From Gracilimonas amylolytica (lineage in GTDB: Bacteria; Bacteroidota; Rhodothermia; Balneolales; Balneolaceae), in assembly GCF_002911695.1 (NCBI RefSeq), contig NZ_PQBS01000020.1, positions 1 to 57,980 of the forward strand: 57,980 nt of DNA. Reading direction: 5' to 3'. The position numbers and the translations under genes are program-made. Positions within the stretch are counted from its first letter, which is position 1, and the number at the start of each line of letters is the position of its first letter. This document shows, piece by piece, positions 18,043 to 27,930 of this stretch. The notes beneath the pieces are model-generated. The model worked only from the letters and a program-made list of their open reading frames with translations, ran no database searches and had not been told where the DNA came from.

Positions 18043-18585
18043 TTAGTCAAAGACGAGTGGCACGTATCCGTCGTGAACGTGGGTCGTCACAACGGTTAAC
18101 ATGGATAACCCAAATGTTATATGCTCGTGGATCTCATCAAAAGCATATTGTCGGGCGATGAGTGACTGCCCACAAACGTACAGTTCTACACCGGCTTCTT
18201 TCAGTTCAGTTAGAAGAGGTAGGTTGGGATTATCCATCTCATATCGTTTCTGATAGGCCTCATCTGTTAAGGTGACATCGGTTGCCCCACCGTGAATGGC
18301 TACACTGACTTTAAGGTTTTCATGTTTAACACCTCCCAAAGCATGCAGGTTGATCATTCGTGCTACATTATTAAGTCCCGGATTGATACTGGATTTATCT
18401 CTTTGCAGGGTTTTAAGGTCCACCACAATCTTGTATTCCTGATCGGCATTTGGGTTCACCGAGTTCGGGATCTCAAATATACCCCCGTAATTTTTGATGA
18501 TTGGAAAATTTGTATCCTGAGCAGAGACTTCACTGATAAATGGTAGGATCAATACAGTGAAAGTGAGCAGCAATTTCTTCAGCAT
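18043..18585 (-). CDS. Secreted DsrE/DsrF-like protein
   Basis: A 180-residue protein: Sec signal peptide (LKKLLLTFTVLILPFISEVSA, cut before QD), then a DsrE/F-type alpha/beta domain: strand-helix KIVVDLKT and INLHALGG, KVSVAIHGGATDVTL, and the typical ELYVCGQSLIAR segment with one cysteine. DsrE-like proteins handle sulfur through such a cysteine, and periplasmic versions exist, but the substrate here is unknown. I use the ATG at 18585; the longer frame to 18660 adds 25 residues that would block the signal peptide. Confidence 0.8.
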   Translation of the reverse strand: MLKKLLLTFTVLILPFISEVSAQDTNFPIIKNYGGIFEIPNSVNPNADQEYKIVVDLKTLQRDKSSINPGLNNVARMINLHALGGVKHENLKVSVAIHGGATDVTLTDEAYQKRYEMDNPNLPLLTELKEAGVELYVCGQSLIARQYAFDEIHEHITFGLSMLTVVTTHVHDGYVPLVFD

Positions 18586-18741
18586 AAGGCAGTTATGTTT
18601 ATCAGGTTTTTGGGTTGAGCCGGATATATAAGAGTCTATGAAGCAAATAGCCATTAACAATTATCGGTCATCGTCCTTCACCTAAAAAAACCTTATCTTT
18701 CAATTTGGCTTATGCCATAAAAAGTTTTCAAAAAGAGTACT

Positions 18742-19872
18742 ATGAGTAAAAAAGGAAGAGTATTAGTAGCCATGAGTGGTGGGGTGGATTCATCAGTTGC
18801 CGCTGTAATGCTGCAGGAGCAGGGCTACGAAGTTATCGGAATTACGATGAAAACCTGGGATTACCACCGAAGTGGCGGTAACTCCGGGAAAGAAACCGGC
18901 TGTTGTACCGTGGAATCTATGAATGATGCACGGCATATTGCTGTAAATCATGGTTTCAAGCATTTCATTGTTGATATCCGCGAAGAATTTGGTGACTGGG
19001 TGATCGATCGTTTTGTGGATGATTACATGGGAGGAAGAACTCCTAACCCTTGCGTGCTTTGTAATACGCATATCAAATGGGCAGCCTTGCTGAAGCGAGC
19101 TGATAACCTCGGTTGTGATTTCATTGCGACCGGACACTATGCCAAAGTCAGAGAAGAAAATGGCCGGCATGTGATCTCCCGCGGACATGATCCCAAAAAG
19201 GATCAGTCTTATGCTTTATGGGGGGTTGATCAAAAACACCTGGCAAGAACGATCTTTCCTCTGGGAGAATACCCAAAAACAGAAATCCGTCAGATCGCCG
19301 AAGACCATGGATTGCTGAATGTTGCCAACAAACCTGATTCCTATGAGATCTGTTTTGTACCTGATGATGACTACCGAAGATTTTTAAAAGACCGGGTGGA
19401 TGGCCTGGAGGAGAAAGTATCAGGTGGTAAATTTGTTGATCAAAAAGGTAATGTGGTAGGTGAGCATGAAGGATATCCCTTCTATACCATTGGTCAGCGA
19501 AGAGGACTCGATCTGGCTATGGGAAAACCGGTATATGTGACTCATATTGACCCGATCACAAATACCATCACCATTGGTGAAAAAGAAGACCTGGTCAGTT
19601 CAACCCTGATCGCAGGTGAAATGAACCTGGTGAAGTACGACAAGATCCCTGAGGATGACATGGAGATCACAGGAGCCATTCGATATAATGATGACGGTGC
19701 GATCGGTCATTTAACTCAGCTCAGTGATACTGAAATGAAGGTACATTTTCCGGCAGGACGTGAAGCGATCACTCCGGGACAGGCCATTGTCTGTTATGAA
19801 GGAGATGATGTGCTGGCCGGTGGCTGGATCAAAAAGGTAAGTGTTGGGATGGAAGATCTTATTCCGGCCTGA
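18742..19872 (+). CDS. mnmA: tRNA-specific 2-thiouridylase MnmA
   Basis: A 376-residue cytosolic enzyme that makes 2-thiouridine at wobble U34 of tRNA-Lys, -Glu and -Gln. The PP-loop is MSGGVDSS (11-18); the catalytic pair is C107 (CVLCNTHIKW) and C204 (SYEICFVPDDD). ATGHYAKV (129-136) and KKDQSYALWG (152-161) are the other conserved motifs, and the C-terminal half has the tRNA-binding and beta-barrel domains. C104 gives an additional PNPC-type cysteine. Length matches the family. An ATG at 18742 fits the first strand directly. Confidence 0.96.
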   Translation: MSKKGRVLVAMSGGVDSSVAAVMLQEQGYEVIGITMKTWDYHRSGGNSGKETGCCTVESMNDARHIAVNHGFKHFIVDIREEFGDWVIDRFVDDYMGGRTPNPCVLCNTHIKWAALLKRADNLGCDFIATGHYAKVREENGRHVISRGHDPKKDQSYALWGVDQKHLARTIFPLGEYPKTEIRQIAEDHGLLNVANKPDSYEICFVPDDDYRRFLKDRVDGLEEKVSGGKFVDQKGNVVGEHEGYPFYTIGQRRGLDLAMGKPVYVTHIDPITNTITIGEKEDLVSSTLIAGEMNLVKYDKIPEDDMEITGAIRYNDDGAIGHLTQLSDTEMKVHFPAGREAITPGQAIVCYEGDDVLAGGWIKKVSVGMEDLIPA

Positions 19873-19932
19873 CATGTAACAAATGCAGTACGCATACGTT
19901 TAACAACCGACTATAAATCTAAAAAACCATAT

Positions 19933-20691
19933 ATGTTTACTAAACGATTTTCACTACTTGGGCTTCTTTTTGTGTTGGCCCTTTTTTCCGGTTCGGCTTA
20001 TGCCCAGTTCGAAGGGCAGATCACCATGGATGTCTTTTCTGAGGAAGATGGAAAAATTGAAGTCAGTCAGATTAATTTATACGCCACTCCGAACCGAATT
20101 ATGCTTAAAGGAGAAGATGACTTTGCTGTTATGGATCAGATGTCAACCGATGGCCTGCTCATCAGAAACGACATGAAAGATTTTGTGATCATGACCGGTA
20201 AGGATCAGGCACTTCAGGTGACCAAGGTTGAGATCGAAGGATTGGTTGAAATGCTGAGCAGCTGGAGTGGAGGCGCTTCTGAGCCGGATAACACACCCAA
20301 ACCGGATTACAGCTTTTCTGACCGAACACAAACCATACTTGGCTATGAAGCTGCAGAGATGATCGTCACTGATTCAGAAAATCCGGGCAAACACCTCTCA
20401 ATTTGGCTGGCACCCGACATCAATATAAACTGGGGTATGCTGGCTGAAAGATGGAATAACATGCCCGAAAGTATAGATTCTGAGATCAATGGAGTGGCAC
20501 AGGATGTCGTATTCAAGGGAAAGAATTTTCCACTGCTGATCGAAGCGGTAGAAGGGGGAGAACGAACAACCATTATGAAAGTTAATAACGTGAACCCTTC
20601 TTCTGTTGCTAAAGCAATGGTTGAGATCCCGGCCGGAGTAACCCTGATGAGCTTTAAAGATTACGTTTTCAAAATAATGATGGAACGTTGA
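19933..20691 (+). CDS. Secreted DUF4412-type protein
   Basis: A 252-residue exported protein with a clear signal peptide (SLLGLLFVLALFSGSAYA, cut before QF). The mature part begins FEGQITMDVFSEEDGKIEVSQ and goes through RIMLKGEDDFAVMDQ and TQTILGYEAAEMIV to SIWLAPDININWG, the pattern of the DUF4412 fold of beta-sandwich periplasmic proteins common in Bacteroidota. Function is unknown. It follows mnmA by 60 bases on the same strand and may share its transcript; a strong terminator closes the unit. Confidence 0.8.
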   Translation: MFTKRFSLLGLLFVLALFSGSAYAQFEGQITMDVFSEEDGKIEVSQINLYATPNRIMLKGEDDFAVMDQMSTDGLLIRNDMKDFVIMTGKDQALQVTKVEIEGLVEMLSSWSGGASEPDNTPKPDYSFSDRTQTILGYEAAEMIVTDSENPGKHLSIWLAPDININWGMLAERWNNMPESIDSEINGVAQDVVFKGKNFPLLIEAVEGGERTTIMKVNNVNPSSVAKAMVEIPAGVTLMSFKDYVFKIMMER

Positions 20692-20723
20692 TCAGATAAC
20701 TGACTCAGGCAATCAATTTTATG

Positions 20724-20755
20724 AAAGCTCTCCTCAAATGAGGAGAGCTTTTTTT
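20724..20755 (+). terminator. Intrinsic terminator after the DUF4412 gene
   Basis: Stem aaagctctcctc with aggagagcttt, then seven T residues. Its T-run overlaps the stop codon of the convergent DUF255 gene. Confidence 0.88.
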
Positions 20756-22790
20756 ATGAGCTCAATGTTTTCTTCATCTCATCAGGATCAAACACAGGTT
20801 GATCGCAGGTAAAATTAGTGCAGACATAGAGTGCATTCTCTGTTTCTCTAACGGTCTGGGAGTCGGTATAAGGGGCCACTTGTCCTAACTTCGAAGCATT
20901 ATCCTGATGCTTGAAATGAATGACGTTAAACGGGGCATAAGATTCTCTGAAGAGGGTGTTAAAAAGCTCTGTATCATTTTTAGAAGAAACGAGAGTGATC
21001 TCTCTGGAATCAGTATTCAGGAATTGAATGGCTTGCATACTGTGCGTGATGCTGGAACCCGATCTTATCAGTTCAGCAGAGAAGGCTTCACCCAGTTTTT
21101 GAGCCTTGTCTTCCAGTTCTGTTTTGCTGGTGAGGCGACTTAGACGGATCAAATTATTTAGAGCCACCGAATTTGAGGATGGGACGGCCCCGTCGTACAA
21201 CTGTTTTTGCGGTCCATATATCTGATCATCCTGTTGCATGCTGAAAAAATATCCGCCGTTCTCTTCATCCCAGAAAATGTCTGAAAAAACCTTGTTCCAG
21301 TGGAGGGCCTGCTCAAGATATCTCGGCTCAAATGTAGCCTGATAACATTCGATCAGTGCCCAGATCAAGAAGGCATAATCATCAGCCATTGCCTCAATAC
21401 CGGCTTCTCCATCTTTGTATCGGTGCAGTAAGGCATCAGATTCAACCAGTTGTTGATTGATAAAGTGGATCCCTTGCTCTGCAGAGCTGATCAGGTCTTC
21501 GTCATCAAATATAAAACCGGCTTTTGCCAAAGCGGCGATCATCAGGCTATTCCAGTCAGTTAGTATCTTATCATCCAGTAAGGGGTGTACCCGACCTTCT
21601 CTTTTTTCAAAAAGCTTTTTTCTGATGACTTGAAATACTTTTGATTCATTTTCTGAAAGAGCCTGCTGCAGATGGGGGATGTTGGCCCCGGTTAGTTTTT
21701 TAGTGGCCTCATCTTCAAAATTACCTTCTTCCTTGATTTGGAAATGATCTGTGAAGAACTCAAGCTCATCTTCTTCGAGAATGTTTTTTAATTCAGAAAA
21801 TGTCCAGACGTAAAACTTGCCTTCTTCGCCTTCGCTGTCAGCATCCTCCGCTGAATAAAAGCCGCCTTCAGGATGCCTGAGTTTCCGGTTCACATAGTCT
21901 ATGATCTCGTAAACGGTTTGTTTGAACAGGGGATCTCCGGTTGCCTGCCAGGCCTCAGAATATGCCATAAGCAGCAAAGCCTGATCATAAAGCATTTTCT
22001 CAAAATGAGGAAGCAGCCATTCCCGGTCGGTTGAGTAGCGATGAAAGCCATAGCCAATATGATCCCAGATCCCGCCCAATCGCATGGCTGTAAGTGTTTC
22101 AGTGACCATATCTAAAAACCGTTGGTCTCCACTGATTTTCCATTGGCGTAGAAGAAACATCAGGTTATGGGGGCTTGGGAACTTAGGAGCTGAGCCAAAA
22201 CCACCGTGCGTGGTGTCAAAACTTTTAGCGAGTTGTTCAGCAGCAAAATCAGTTGCTTCGGTTCCGGGGAATTGACCATTTTCGAACTGTTGAGATCGCT
22301 GAAAGCCTTCTTTTATTTTGTCCGTTGCTTTGCTGACACGTTTGGGCTCGTTCTTCCACATGCCGACCACTCCCGGTATGAGTTGCCTTAAACCGATCCG
22401 GTTAAATCTTGCTTCCTTCGGTATGTATGTGCCGGCAAAAAAAGGTTCTTTGTCAGGTGTCATGATAATGGTGAGAGGCCAGCCACCCTGCCCGGTCAGC
22501 ATCTGGCACACAGTCATATACATATTGTCGATATCGGGACGTTCCTCGCGGTCTACTTTGATATTGACGAATGCCTCATTCATCATTTTCGCGATCTCGG
22601 GATCCTCAAAACTTTCGTGCGCCATCACATGGCACCAATGGCAGGTGGCATAACCTATGGAGAGAAATACCGGTTTGTTGTCATTTTTGGCCTTTTTAAA
22701 AGCTTCTTCACCCCACGGGTACCAATCCACAGGGTTATCGACATGTTGTTGCAGGTAAGGACTTTTTTCTTTGGCTAACTTATTCGGCAT
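20754..22790 (-). CDS. DUF255 thioredoxin-like/six-hairpin protein (YyaL family)
   Basis: A 678-residue protein of the YyaL/spermatogenesis-associated protein 20 family. Residues 1-165 are a thioredoxin-like domain with the CxxC site C50/C53 ([15 protein letters not shown]) and [21 protein letters not shown]. The rest is an (alpha/alpha)6-type barrel resembling N-acylglucosamine epimerases ([37 protein letters not shown]). The biochemical role is unsettled. Its ATG at 22790 lies inside the end of mgsA (11-base overlap), so translation is coupled. A TTG at 22793 is a less likely start. Confidence 0.92.
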   Translation of the reverse strand: MPNKLAKEKSPYLQQHVDNPVDWYPWGEEAFKKAKNDNKPVFLSIGYATCHWCHVMAHESFEDPEIAKMMNEAFVNIKVDREERPDIDNMYMTVCQMLTGQGGWPLTIIMTPDKEPFFAGTYIPKEARFNRIGLRQLIPGVVGMWKNEPKRVSKATDKIKEGFQRSQQFENGQFPGTEATDFAAEQLAKSFDTTHGGFGSAPKFPSPHNLMFLLRQWKISGDQRFLDMVTETLTAMRLGGIWDHIGYGFHRYSTDREWLLPHFEKMLYDQALLLMAYSEAWQATGDPLFKQTVYEIIDYVNRKLRHPEGGFYSAEDADSEGEEGKFYVWTFSELKNILEEDELEFFTDHFQIKEEGNFEDEATKKLTGANIPHLQQALSENESKVFQVIRKKLFEKREGRVHPLLDDKILTDWNSLMIAALAKAGFIFDDEDLISSAEQGIHFINQQLVESDALLHRYKDGEAGIEAMADDYAFLIWALIECYQATFEPRYLEQALHWNKVFSDIFWDEENGGYFFSMQQDDQIYGPQKQLYDGAVPSSNSVALNNLIRLSRLTSKTELEDKAQKLGEAFSAELIRSGSSITHSMQAIQFLNTDSREITLVSSKNDTELFNTLFRESYAPFNVIHFKHQDNASKLGQVAPYTDSQTVRETENALYVCTNFTCDQPVFDPDEMKKTLSS

Positions 22791-23271
22791 CAAAATCTTT
22801 TTTGAAACGTTGGCTGTAATCTACGATGAACCGGTCATATTTTGTTTTCATGAGGGGAGAAGTGATCAGAAAATCTGCTGAGGACCGGTTACAGGCCATG
22901 GGAATATTGTACACTATACTGATTCGCTGAAGGGCTTTGACATCCACATCATGGGGTTGTGCCTGAAGAGGATCCCAGAAAAAGATCATCATGTCGATCT
23001 CATTCTGAACGATGGCTGTTCCGATCTGTAAGTCTCCACCAAGGGGACCGCTTTTAAAACGATAAACAGGCAGGTCCGTTTTCTCTGACACCAGCTTGCC
23101 GGTTGTTCCGGTTCCAAACAGGTTGTGTTCACTGAGAATTTCGCTATTGTATTCTGCCCAATCCAGTAGATCCATTTTACGATGGTCGTGAGCGATGAGG
23201 GCAATGTTTTTCTTGGGTTTCATCGGCTGAACGGTGTCAGCAATGGAAGGATGCATTTTCTTCGCAGACAT
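22780..23271 (-). CDS. mgsA: Methylglyoxal synthase
   Basis: A 163-residue enzyme converting dihydroxyacetone phosphate to methylglyoxal and phosphate, an overflow route for triose phosphates. Conserved motifs: [10 protein letters not shown] near the N-terminus, phosphate-binding FGTGTTGKL (52-60), [11 protein letters not shown] with catalytic D80, and [18 protein letters not shown] with D100, H107 and D110. Sixteen residues precede the usual start; M17 (23223) is an alternative. It overlaps the DUF255 gene downstream. Confidence 0.95.
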   Translation of the reverse strand: MSAKKMHPSIADTVQPMKPKKNIALIAHDHRKMDLLDWAEYNSEILSEHNLFGTGTTGKLVSEKTDLPVYRFKSGPLGGDLQIGTAIVQNEIDMMIFFWDPLQAQPHDVDVKALQRISIVYNIPMACNRSSADFLITSPLMKTKYDRFIVDYSQRFKKDFDAE

Positions 23272-23374
23272 TATGATTTCTTTGAGTGAGAGTTATCCCC
23301 AAAGATGCGAAGGTAAGGGCAATTTTAAAAACGAATGTCCGGTAGCTTTTGGTCGAACTTGTAGGATAACCATC

Positions 23375-25219
23375 TTAAATAACCAGGCGCATGGGAGGGG
23401 GTTCCAGCCGGATCTGTTTAACCTTGAATTCCTCGTCGGTGAATCCTTTGAGTTCTTTGGAGCTTTCTTTGACGAAAAAGGCCTTGGAATTTTTTTCAAT
23501 ATAGAGCTTGATATCAGGATGTTCGTACAAGGCCTCTGAAAGCATAATCTCTTTCTCTGATGCAGCTCCTACCAAACGGGAAGCAATATTTACGGTCGTT
23601 CCAAAATAATCGACGTGGCCATTCAGGTTAACAGCTGTGCAATCCCCAAAATGAACCCCGGCTTTGATCTTGAAAGCATTACCCACAGCCGATGAATTAC
23701 TGAATATCTGCTGAATGCGCTGAACAGCCTTTAAGGCTGAGACCGGCTCCCAGAAAACAGCCATAACTGAATCACCGATCGTTTTTACAATACCGCCACG
23801 TTCTTCTGCTATGATCTGTTGAATGACCCGAAAGTGTCCCATAACACGGCCTATAGCCGTTTCATCACCTTCCTTAACGTATAACTCGGTGGAGTTCATG
23901 AGATCGGTGAATAACATGGTAACTTCAGATGCCTTAACCTTTGAAGTTTCCTTTAGGGTCTCTTTGGGAAACAGGGAATTGAAGTCGACGTTGGAACAAA
24001 CCTCGGTGGCATAAATAGCTTCTTCCTTCCAGTTCAGCTTGTCGATAAAACAAACCATTGGCTGAGAAGAGTGATTGAAAATACCAAGATTCGGTGATCT
24101 TGAGATGGTAATGCTTTGCCCGCGTAACTCTTCATCTGTGACGTACACATTTACATTGTCAGTGCCTTCTTCACGGACGTGAAATACCAAATTACCTTCA
24201 TGATTCAGGGTTCTGAAAAGGTAAGTGCCCTCTTCAAGCAGAAGTTCAGGATAGCGTTCATCCCCGATGGCAAGACTTTGTTGTATCACGCGGTGAGGCT
24301 TAACACCGGGTCCGCCAAGGCAATATTTTTTGTCAGGAATGCTTCTGATGAGGGGGTGAGGCCTGAATACCAAATGGGTATTCTTGTTGAAGTCCATGGT
24401 GTAATCGTCATCACAATCATCACAGTAAAGATGCACCCGGGTGTCCTGCAATTTCCTGAAGCTGTTTTTTGGGCTTTTACATCGTGGGCAGCAAATGTCC
24501 CAGCTGAAATCAAGCAGGTCCAGGTTGGTGGCATGCAGGAATACATTCAGAACCGAATATTTCTTTTCACCCCAGTATTCGGCTAAACTATAGGGGTGAA
24601 TACGTTCCAGGTCCTCGTCTTCAGCTTTTCTGATCAGCTCGATCAGGTGACGTACAATGCGTTTTCGTTTCGTCTTTTCGATCAATTCTTTAGAGAGCTG
24701 TTCGATCTTCTTTTCGGCTCCCCGAATCAAAGGTTTGGGCTCGTTCAGCTCGTAGGGGTGCAGATCCTGACTCACAGCATTGTCTATCACTGCAAGATAA
24801 TCTCCCAGTTTGTTTCTCAATACATAATTTACATACAGCTTGATCGGGTAATAAAGTAACGCGTTGGTTGGGTCCACAGTGACCTTAACGATCAATCGGG
24901 TACCATGATCCGTTTCAAGGCACTCAGTGAAAATGTTTAAATGACGGAGAAATCCGATCTTGTAGTTTCGTGTAACCTTGAAACGAAAGGGCGTTTCCCA
25001 CGCAAATGGTTCTTCCTGCCAGGTAACCTGCGATCCCAGTATGGTATGCGAAAGTTCCAGAAATCCTTTCGGTGTATTTCTTGAGAAGGAAAGTTCTTTT
25101 ACCGGTGGAGCCCCTAATATTCTGAAGATCCTGTTGGTGTCAGATACATAGGGCCATAATTTGGCCGGGCTGGCAGCCAGATCAAAAACCCAACGATGTA
25201 ATTGACGTCCTTCTTTCAT
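23375..25219 (-). CDS. Class III adenylate cyclase with START-like and zinc-ribbon sensory half
   Basis: A 614-residue soluble protein. Residues 1-150 look like an SRPBCC/START-type hydrophobic-ligand domain (LAASPAKLWPYVSDTNR at the start, typical of such domains). A helical linker (160-210) leads to a middle part with a zinc ribbon, C244/C247 and C266/C269, then GIFNHSSQPMVCFI. The class III cyclase domain is about 428-585: metal ligands D439 (FTDLMNST) and D483 (IGDSVMAVF), base-selecting K479 and D537, and transition-state N544 and R548 (TVNIASRL). All catalytic residues are present and the K/D pair predicts ATP as substrate. The layout recalls DUF5939-type cyclases. No membrane segment or signal peptide. 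Confidence 0.88.
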   Translation of the reverse strand: MKEGRQLHRWVFDLAASPAKLWPYVSDTNRIFRILGAPPVKELSFSRNTPKGFLELSHTILGSQVTWQEEPFAWETPFRFKVTRNYKIGFLRHLNIFTECLETDHGTRLIVKVTVDPTNALLYYPIKLYVNYVLRNKLGDYLAVIDNAVSQDLHPYELNEPKPLIRGAEKKIEQLSKELIEKTKRKRIVRHLIELIRKAEDEDLERIHPYSLAEYWGEKKYSVLNVFLHATNLDLLDFSWDICCPRCKSPKNSFRKLQDTRVHLYCDDCDDDYTMDFNKNTHLVFRPHPLIRSIPDKKYCLGGPGVKPHRVIQQSLAIGDERYPELLLEEGTYLFRTLNHEGNLVFHVREEGTDNVNVYVTDEELRGQSITISRSPNLGIFNHSSQPMVCFIDKLNWKEEAIYATEVCSNVDFNSLFPKETLKETSKVKASEVTMLFTDLMNSTELYVKEGDETAIGRVMGHFRVIQQIIAEERGGIVKTIGDSVMAVFWEPVSALKAVQRIQQIFSNSSAVGNAFKIKAGVHFGDCTAVNLNGHVDYFGTTVNIASRLVGAASEKEIMLSEALYEHPDIKLYIEKNSKAFFVKESSKELKGFTDEEFKVKQIRLEPPPMRLVI

Positions 25220-25355
25220 GGATAAATGGTAACAGGATAACTTAACCCAAAAAGTACTAAAAGTTCGAAACTTGATGTATGAACCCGTATCTTAACGAGT
25301 AAGAAATAGAGTATCTCTATCACTAAATGTTACAAAAATATAAGACACAATAATA

Positions 25356-25787
25356 ATGGCTAAAGAAAGAACACTGACTATTCTAAAACCTGACTGCGTA
25401 AAAAAAGGTTTGATCGGAGAGGTTACCAAAAGAATTCAAGAAGCCGGATTTAAGATCCTGGCGATGAAAATGACACGTTTAACCAAAGACACAGCCGGTG
25501 GATTTTATGCGGTTCATAAAGAAAGACCATTTTATGATGAGCTGTGTGAGTTCATGAGCAGCGGAGCTTGTGTGCCAATGATCCTGGAAAAGGAAAACGC
25601 AATAGCTGATTTCAGAACCCTGATTGGTGCAACCAATCCTGCTGAAGCGGATAAAGGAACCATTCGTGCTGATTTTGCTGACAGCGTTGGCGAGAACATT
25701 ATTCACGGCTCTGACTCAGTTGAAAACGGAAAGATCGAAGCGGCTTATTTCTTCGCAGAATCTGAAGTTGTGGCAAATCAGGCCTAA
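25356..25787 (+). CDS. ndk: Nucleoside diphosphate kinase
   Basis: A 143-residue enzyme that moves the gamma phosphate between nucleoside triphosphates and diphosphates through a phosphohistidine. The active-site H117 is in NIIHGSDS; K11 (ILKPDCV) and R104 (GTIRADF) complete the nucleotide site. Length and sequence are standard. The gene is monocistronic, with an intrinsic terminator 24 bases after the stop. Confidence 0.97.
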   Translation: MAKERTLTILKPDCVKKGLIGEVTKRIQEAGFKILAMKMTRLTKDTAGGFYAVHKERPFYDELCEFMSSGACVPMILEKENAIADFRTLIGATNPAEADKGTIRADFADSVGENIIHGSDSVENGKIEAAYFFAESEVVANQA

Positions 25788-25810
25788 TCCTGACGTTTTT
25801 ATAAAACCTT

Positions 25811-25846
25811 AAGCCTCGTTTAATTATTTTAAGCGAGGCTTTTTTA
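25811..25846 (+). terminator. Intrinsic terminator after ndk
   Basis: A 13-base stem aagcctcgtttaa/ttaagcgaggctt with one G-T pair, then six T residues. It ends only 14 bases before the next start codon. Confidence 0.85.
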
Positions 25847-25859
25847 TATCAATCAAAAA

Positions 25860-27086
25860 ATGAGCATGAGATATTCGTTTATTTTTCTGCTATGTGTCCC
25901 ACTATTGTTTAGTTGTTCAACCTCAAAAAGTCAGAATCACACTGAGGTTAAAACTGGGGCAGAGGTATTGTTAGACAGCCATCTTGAAGAATTAAAAGGC
26001 CGTAAAGTGGGATTGATCATGAATCCAACGTCAAGAGTGGATGGGATCCATATGCTGGATACCTTGATGAGTCTTGGTGTTGATGTGAGAGCTTTATATG
26101 CAGCTGAGCATGGTTTCAGGGGTGAGGCCGGGGCAGGAGAGGTTATTGAAGATGGAGTGGATCAGTCAACCGGATTACCGGTCTATTCATTATATGGAGA
26201 CTCCAAAAAACCAACTCCCGGGATGCTGAATGATATCGATCTGCTTCTTTTTGATCTGCCGGATATGGGAGTTCGGTTTTACACTTACAGTGCCACCATG
26301 GGGCTGGTACTAGAGGCAGCTTCCGAAAATGGTAAGGAGGTTTGGATACTTGATCGCCCCAACCCATTGGGTGGTGATTATATAGCCGGGTGGACCTTGC
26401 AGGATGAGTACAGATCTTTTGTAGGGTACTATCCAATGCCTGTTGTGTACGGGCTTACCATGGGGGAACTCGCCGGCATGGCAGTTGGTGAGAAATGGAT
26501 CGATGTGGAAAAAAACCTGAACTTTAGGGTTATTAGAACCAATGGGTGGAAGCGGGATATGATATGGCCGGAAACAGGACTGCCGTGGATCGCTCCGTCT
26601 CCAAATCTTCCATCGTTTGATCATGCCTTTGCTTATGCAGGTACGGTGATCTTTGAAGGAACCAATCTCTCCGAAGGAAGGGGGACAGATGACCCGTTCC
26701 TGACTATCGGAGCCCCAGGCTTTGAATTTGTAGAAGCTGAGATCAATATGATCGAAGAAAAGCATGGGGTGCACATCGATAGTATTGCATTTACCCCACG
26801 TTCAATTCCCGGAAAAGCGGCAGACCCAAAACTGGTAGGTGAAGCCTCAACGGGCATCAAGATCAGTTTTCCCTATGGATATAAGGAAACAGATCCACTG
26901 CAGTTAGGAATCGATCTCCTTATGTACGCGAAAGATCGTACTGAAAATTTTGAGATCACCGATTTTGCTAACAAACTGTTTGGTATCGACCTTAGATCCA
27001 TTGTGGAAAATGGAGAAACAATACCGGATTGGGATGAAGATGTTCAGCAATTCAGGCTAAAAAGGGAGCCCTACTTACTTTATTGA
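25860..27086 (+). CDS. namZ: Lipoprotein exo-beta-N-acetylmuramidase (NamZ, DUF1343/GH171)
   Basis: A 408-residue protein of the DUF1343 family, whose Bacillus subtilis member NamZ removes N-acetylmuramic acid from the non-reducing end of peptidoglycan fragments. Conserved blocks: GRKVGLIMNPTSRVDG, YAAEHGFRGEAGAGE, SLYGDSKKPTPGML, DLPDMGVRFYTYSATM, LDRPNPLGGDYIAG and FEGTNLSEGRGTDDPF. A signal peptide with lipobox LLFSC anchors it, probably on the periplasmic side. The start is 14 bases after the ndk terminator, so part of the message may come from read-through or a promoter hidden in that hairpin. ATG at 25866 is an equal alternative start. Confidence 0.87.
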   Translation: MSMRYSFIFLLCVPLLFSCSTSKSQNHTEVKTGAEVLLDSHLEELKGRKVGLIMNPTSRVDGIHMLDTLMSLGVDVRALYAAEHGFRGEAGAGEVIEDGVDQSTGLPVYSLYGDSKKPTPGMLNDIDLLLFDLPDMGVRFYTYSATMGLVLEAASENGKEVWILDRPNPLGGDYIAGWTLQDEYRSFVGYYPMPVVYGLTMGELAGMAVGEKWIDVEKNLNFRVIRTNGWKRDMIWPETGLPWIAPSPNLPSFDHAFAYAGTVIFEGTNLSEGRGTDDPFLTIGAPGFEFVEAEINMIEEKHGVHIDSIAFTPRSIPGKAADPKLVGEASTGIKISFPYGYKETDPLQLGIDLLMYAKDRTENFEITDFANKLFGIDLRSIVENGETIPDWDEDVQQFRLKREPYLLY

Positions 27087-27095
27087 GTCAGCGTA

Positions 27096-27839
27096 TTAAC
27101 CCCGACGTCTTTTCCATTCATACGAAACCAATGCGGCACTTACTGAGGCGTTCAAAGATTCCACGTCATTTTCCATGGGTATCTTAACAAGAGAATCACA
27201 CCGCTTCAGATTTTCGGGTGCAATACCTTCGCCCTCATTCCCGATCATGAATGCAATGGGTTGGTTCAGGTCTGCTTCCCAAAGGTCTTTTTTGGCATTC
27301 CCGTCCAGACCGATCACCTGAAATCCCGTGGCCTTAAGGTCTTTAAGCCCCTGATTGATGTTATGAACCCGGATAATGGGTATACGCCCCGCAGTTCCGG
27401 CTGAAGTCTTGAAAACCGTGGCATTGACGGGGGCTTGATTTTGCATGGGGATAATAACTGCATCAATTCCAGCCGCTGCTGCAGACCGGAGAATGGCTCC
27501 AAAATTGTGCGGATCTTCTATACCATGGAGCAATAGTACGGCAGGATTTTCGGAAAGTATGAGAGTCTCTGCCCAATCGTAAAACCGGGTGTATTTTGCG
27601 GCGCTGATCTGAGCCACAAACCCCTGATCGTTCACTTTGCCAACAAGACCATAGATCTTGGCACCGGGAACTTTTACCAGGGGAACTTCATTTTCATTTG
27701 CAAGCTCTGTGATATCCTGATACGTAGAAGGTTTGATACTATTTTTTACAAATATCTTATCGACCTCGTGCGGCCTTTCCTTTAAGGTTTCCTCGACCGG
27801 ATTGCGTCCGTATATGAAAAAGTTGTCAGTATTTGGCAT
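27096..27839 (-). CDS. rlmB: 23S rRNA guanosine-2'-O-methyltransferase RlmB (SpoU family)
   Basis: A 247-residue SPOUT methyltransferase. An N-terminal L30e-like substrate domain (YGRNPVEETLKE; VPGAKIYGLVG) precedes the trefoil-knot domain with the three SpoU motifs: LLHGIEDPHNFGAILRSA, FMIGNEGEGIAPENL and IPMENDVESLNASVSAAL. E. coli RlmB modifies G2251 of 23S rRNA; assignment to that exact site rests on overall similarity, and related TrmH-like enzymes are the alternative. It converges on namZ with nine bases between stops. Confidence 0.9.
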   Translation of the reverse strand: MPNTDNFFIYGRNPVEETLKERPHEVDKIFVKNSIKPSTYQDITELANENEVPLVKVPGAKIYGLVGKVNDQGFVAQISAAKYTRFYDWAETLILSENPAVLLLHGIEDPHNFGAILRSAAAAGIDAVIIPMQNQAPVNATVFKTSAGTAGRIPIIRVHNINQGLKDLKATGFQVIGLDGNAKKDLWEADLNQPIAFMIGNEGEGIAPENLKRCDSLVKIPMENDVESLNASVSAALVSYEWKRRRG

Positions 27840-27863
27840 AAATTATTTTAAATCCATTCTACT

Positions 27864-27877
27864 TTCATTATAATGAA
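27864..27877. promoter_or_regulatory. 14-base perfect palindrome in a divergent gap
   Basis: ttcattataatgaa is self-complementary and lies between rlmB (minus) and the small membrane-protein gene (plus). The site suits an operator, but AT-rich palindromes also arise by chance. Confidence 0.3.
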
Positions 27878-27930
27878 TGCAGGACTAAGATTAGTTATGG
27901 GTTAATAAGTTAGCAAGAAAGATAAAGGTT

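Noticed and set aside
24179-24586. A 135-residue frame antisense to the cyclase
   Set aside because: No start context or domain; the cyclase frame explains the region.
26143-26774. Antisense frames inside namZ
   Set aside because: Shadow frames; the sense protein covers the whole stretch with conserved motifs.
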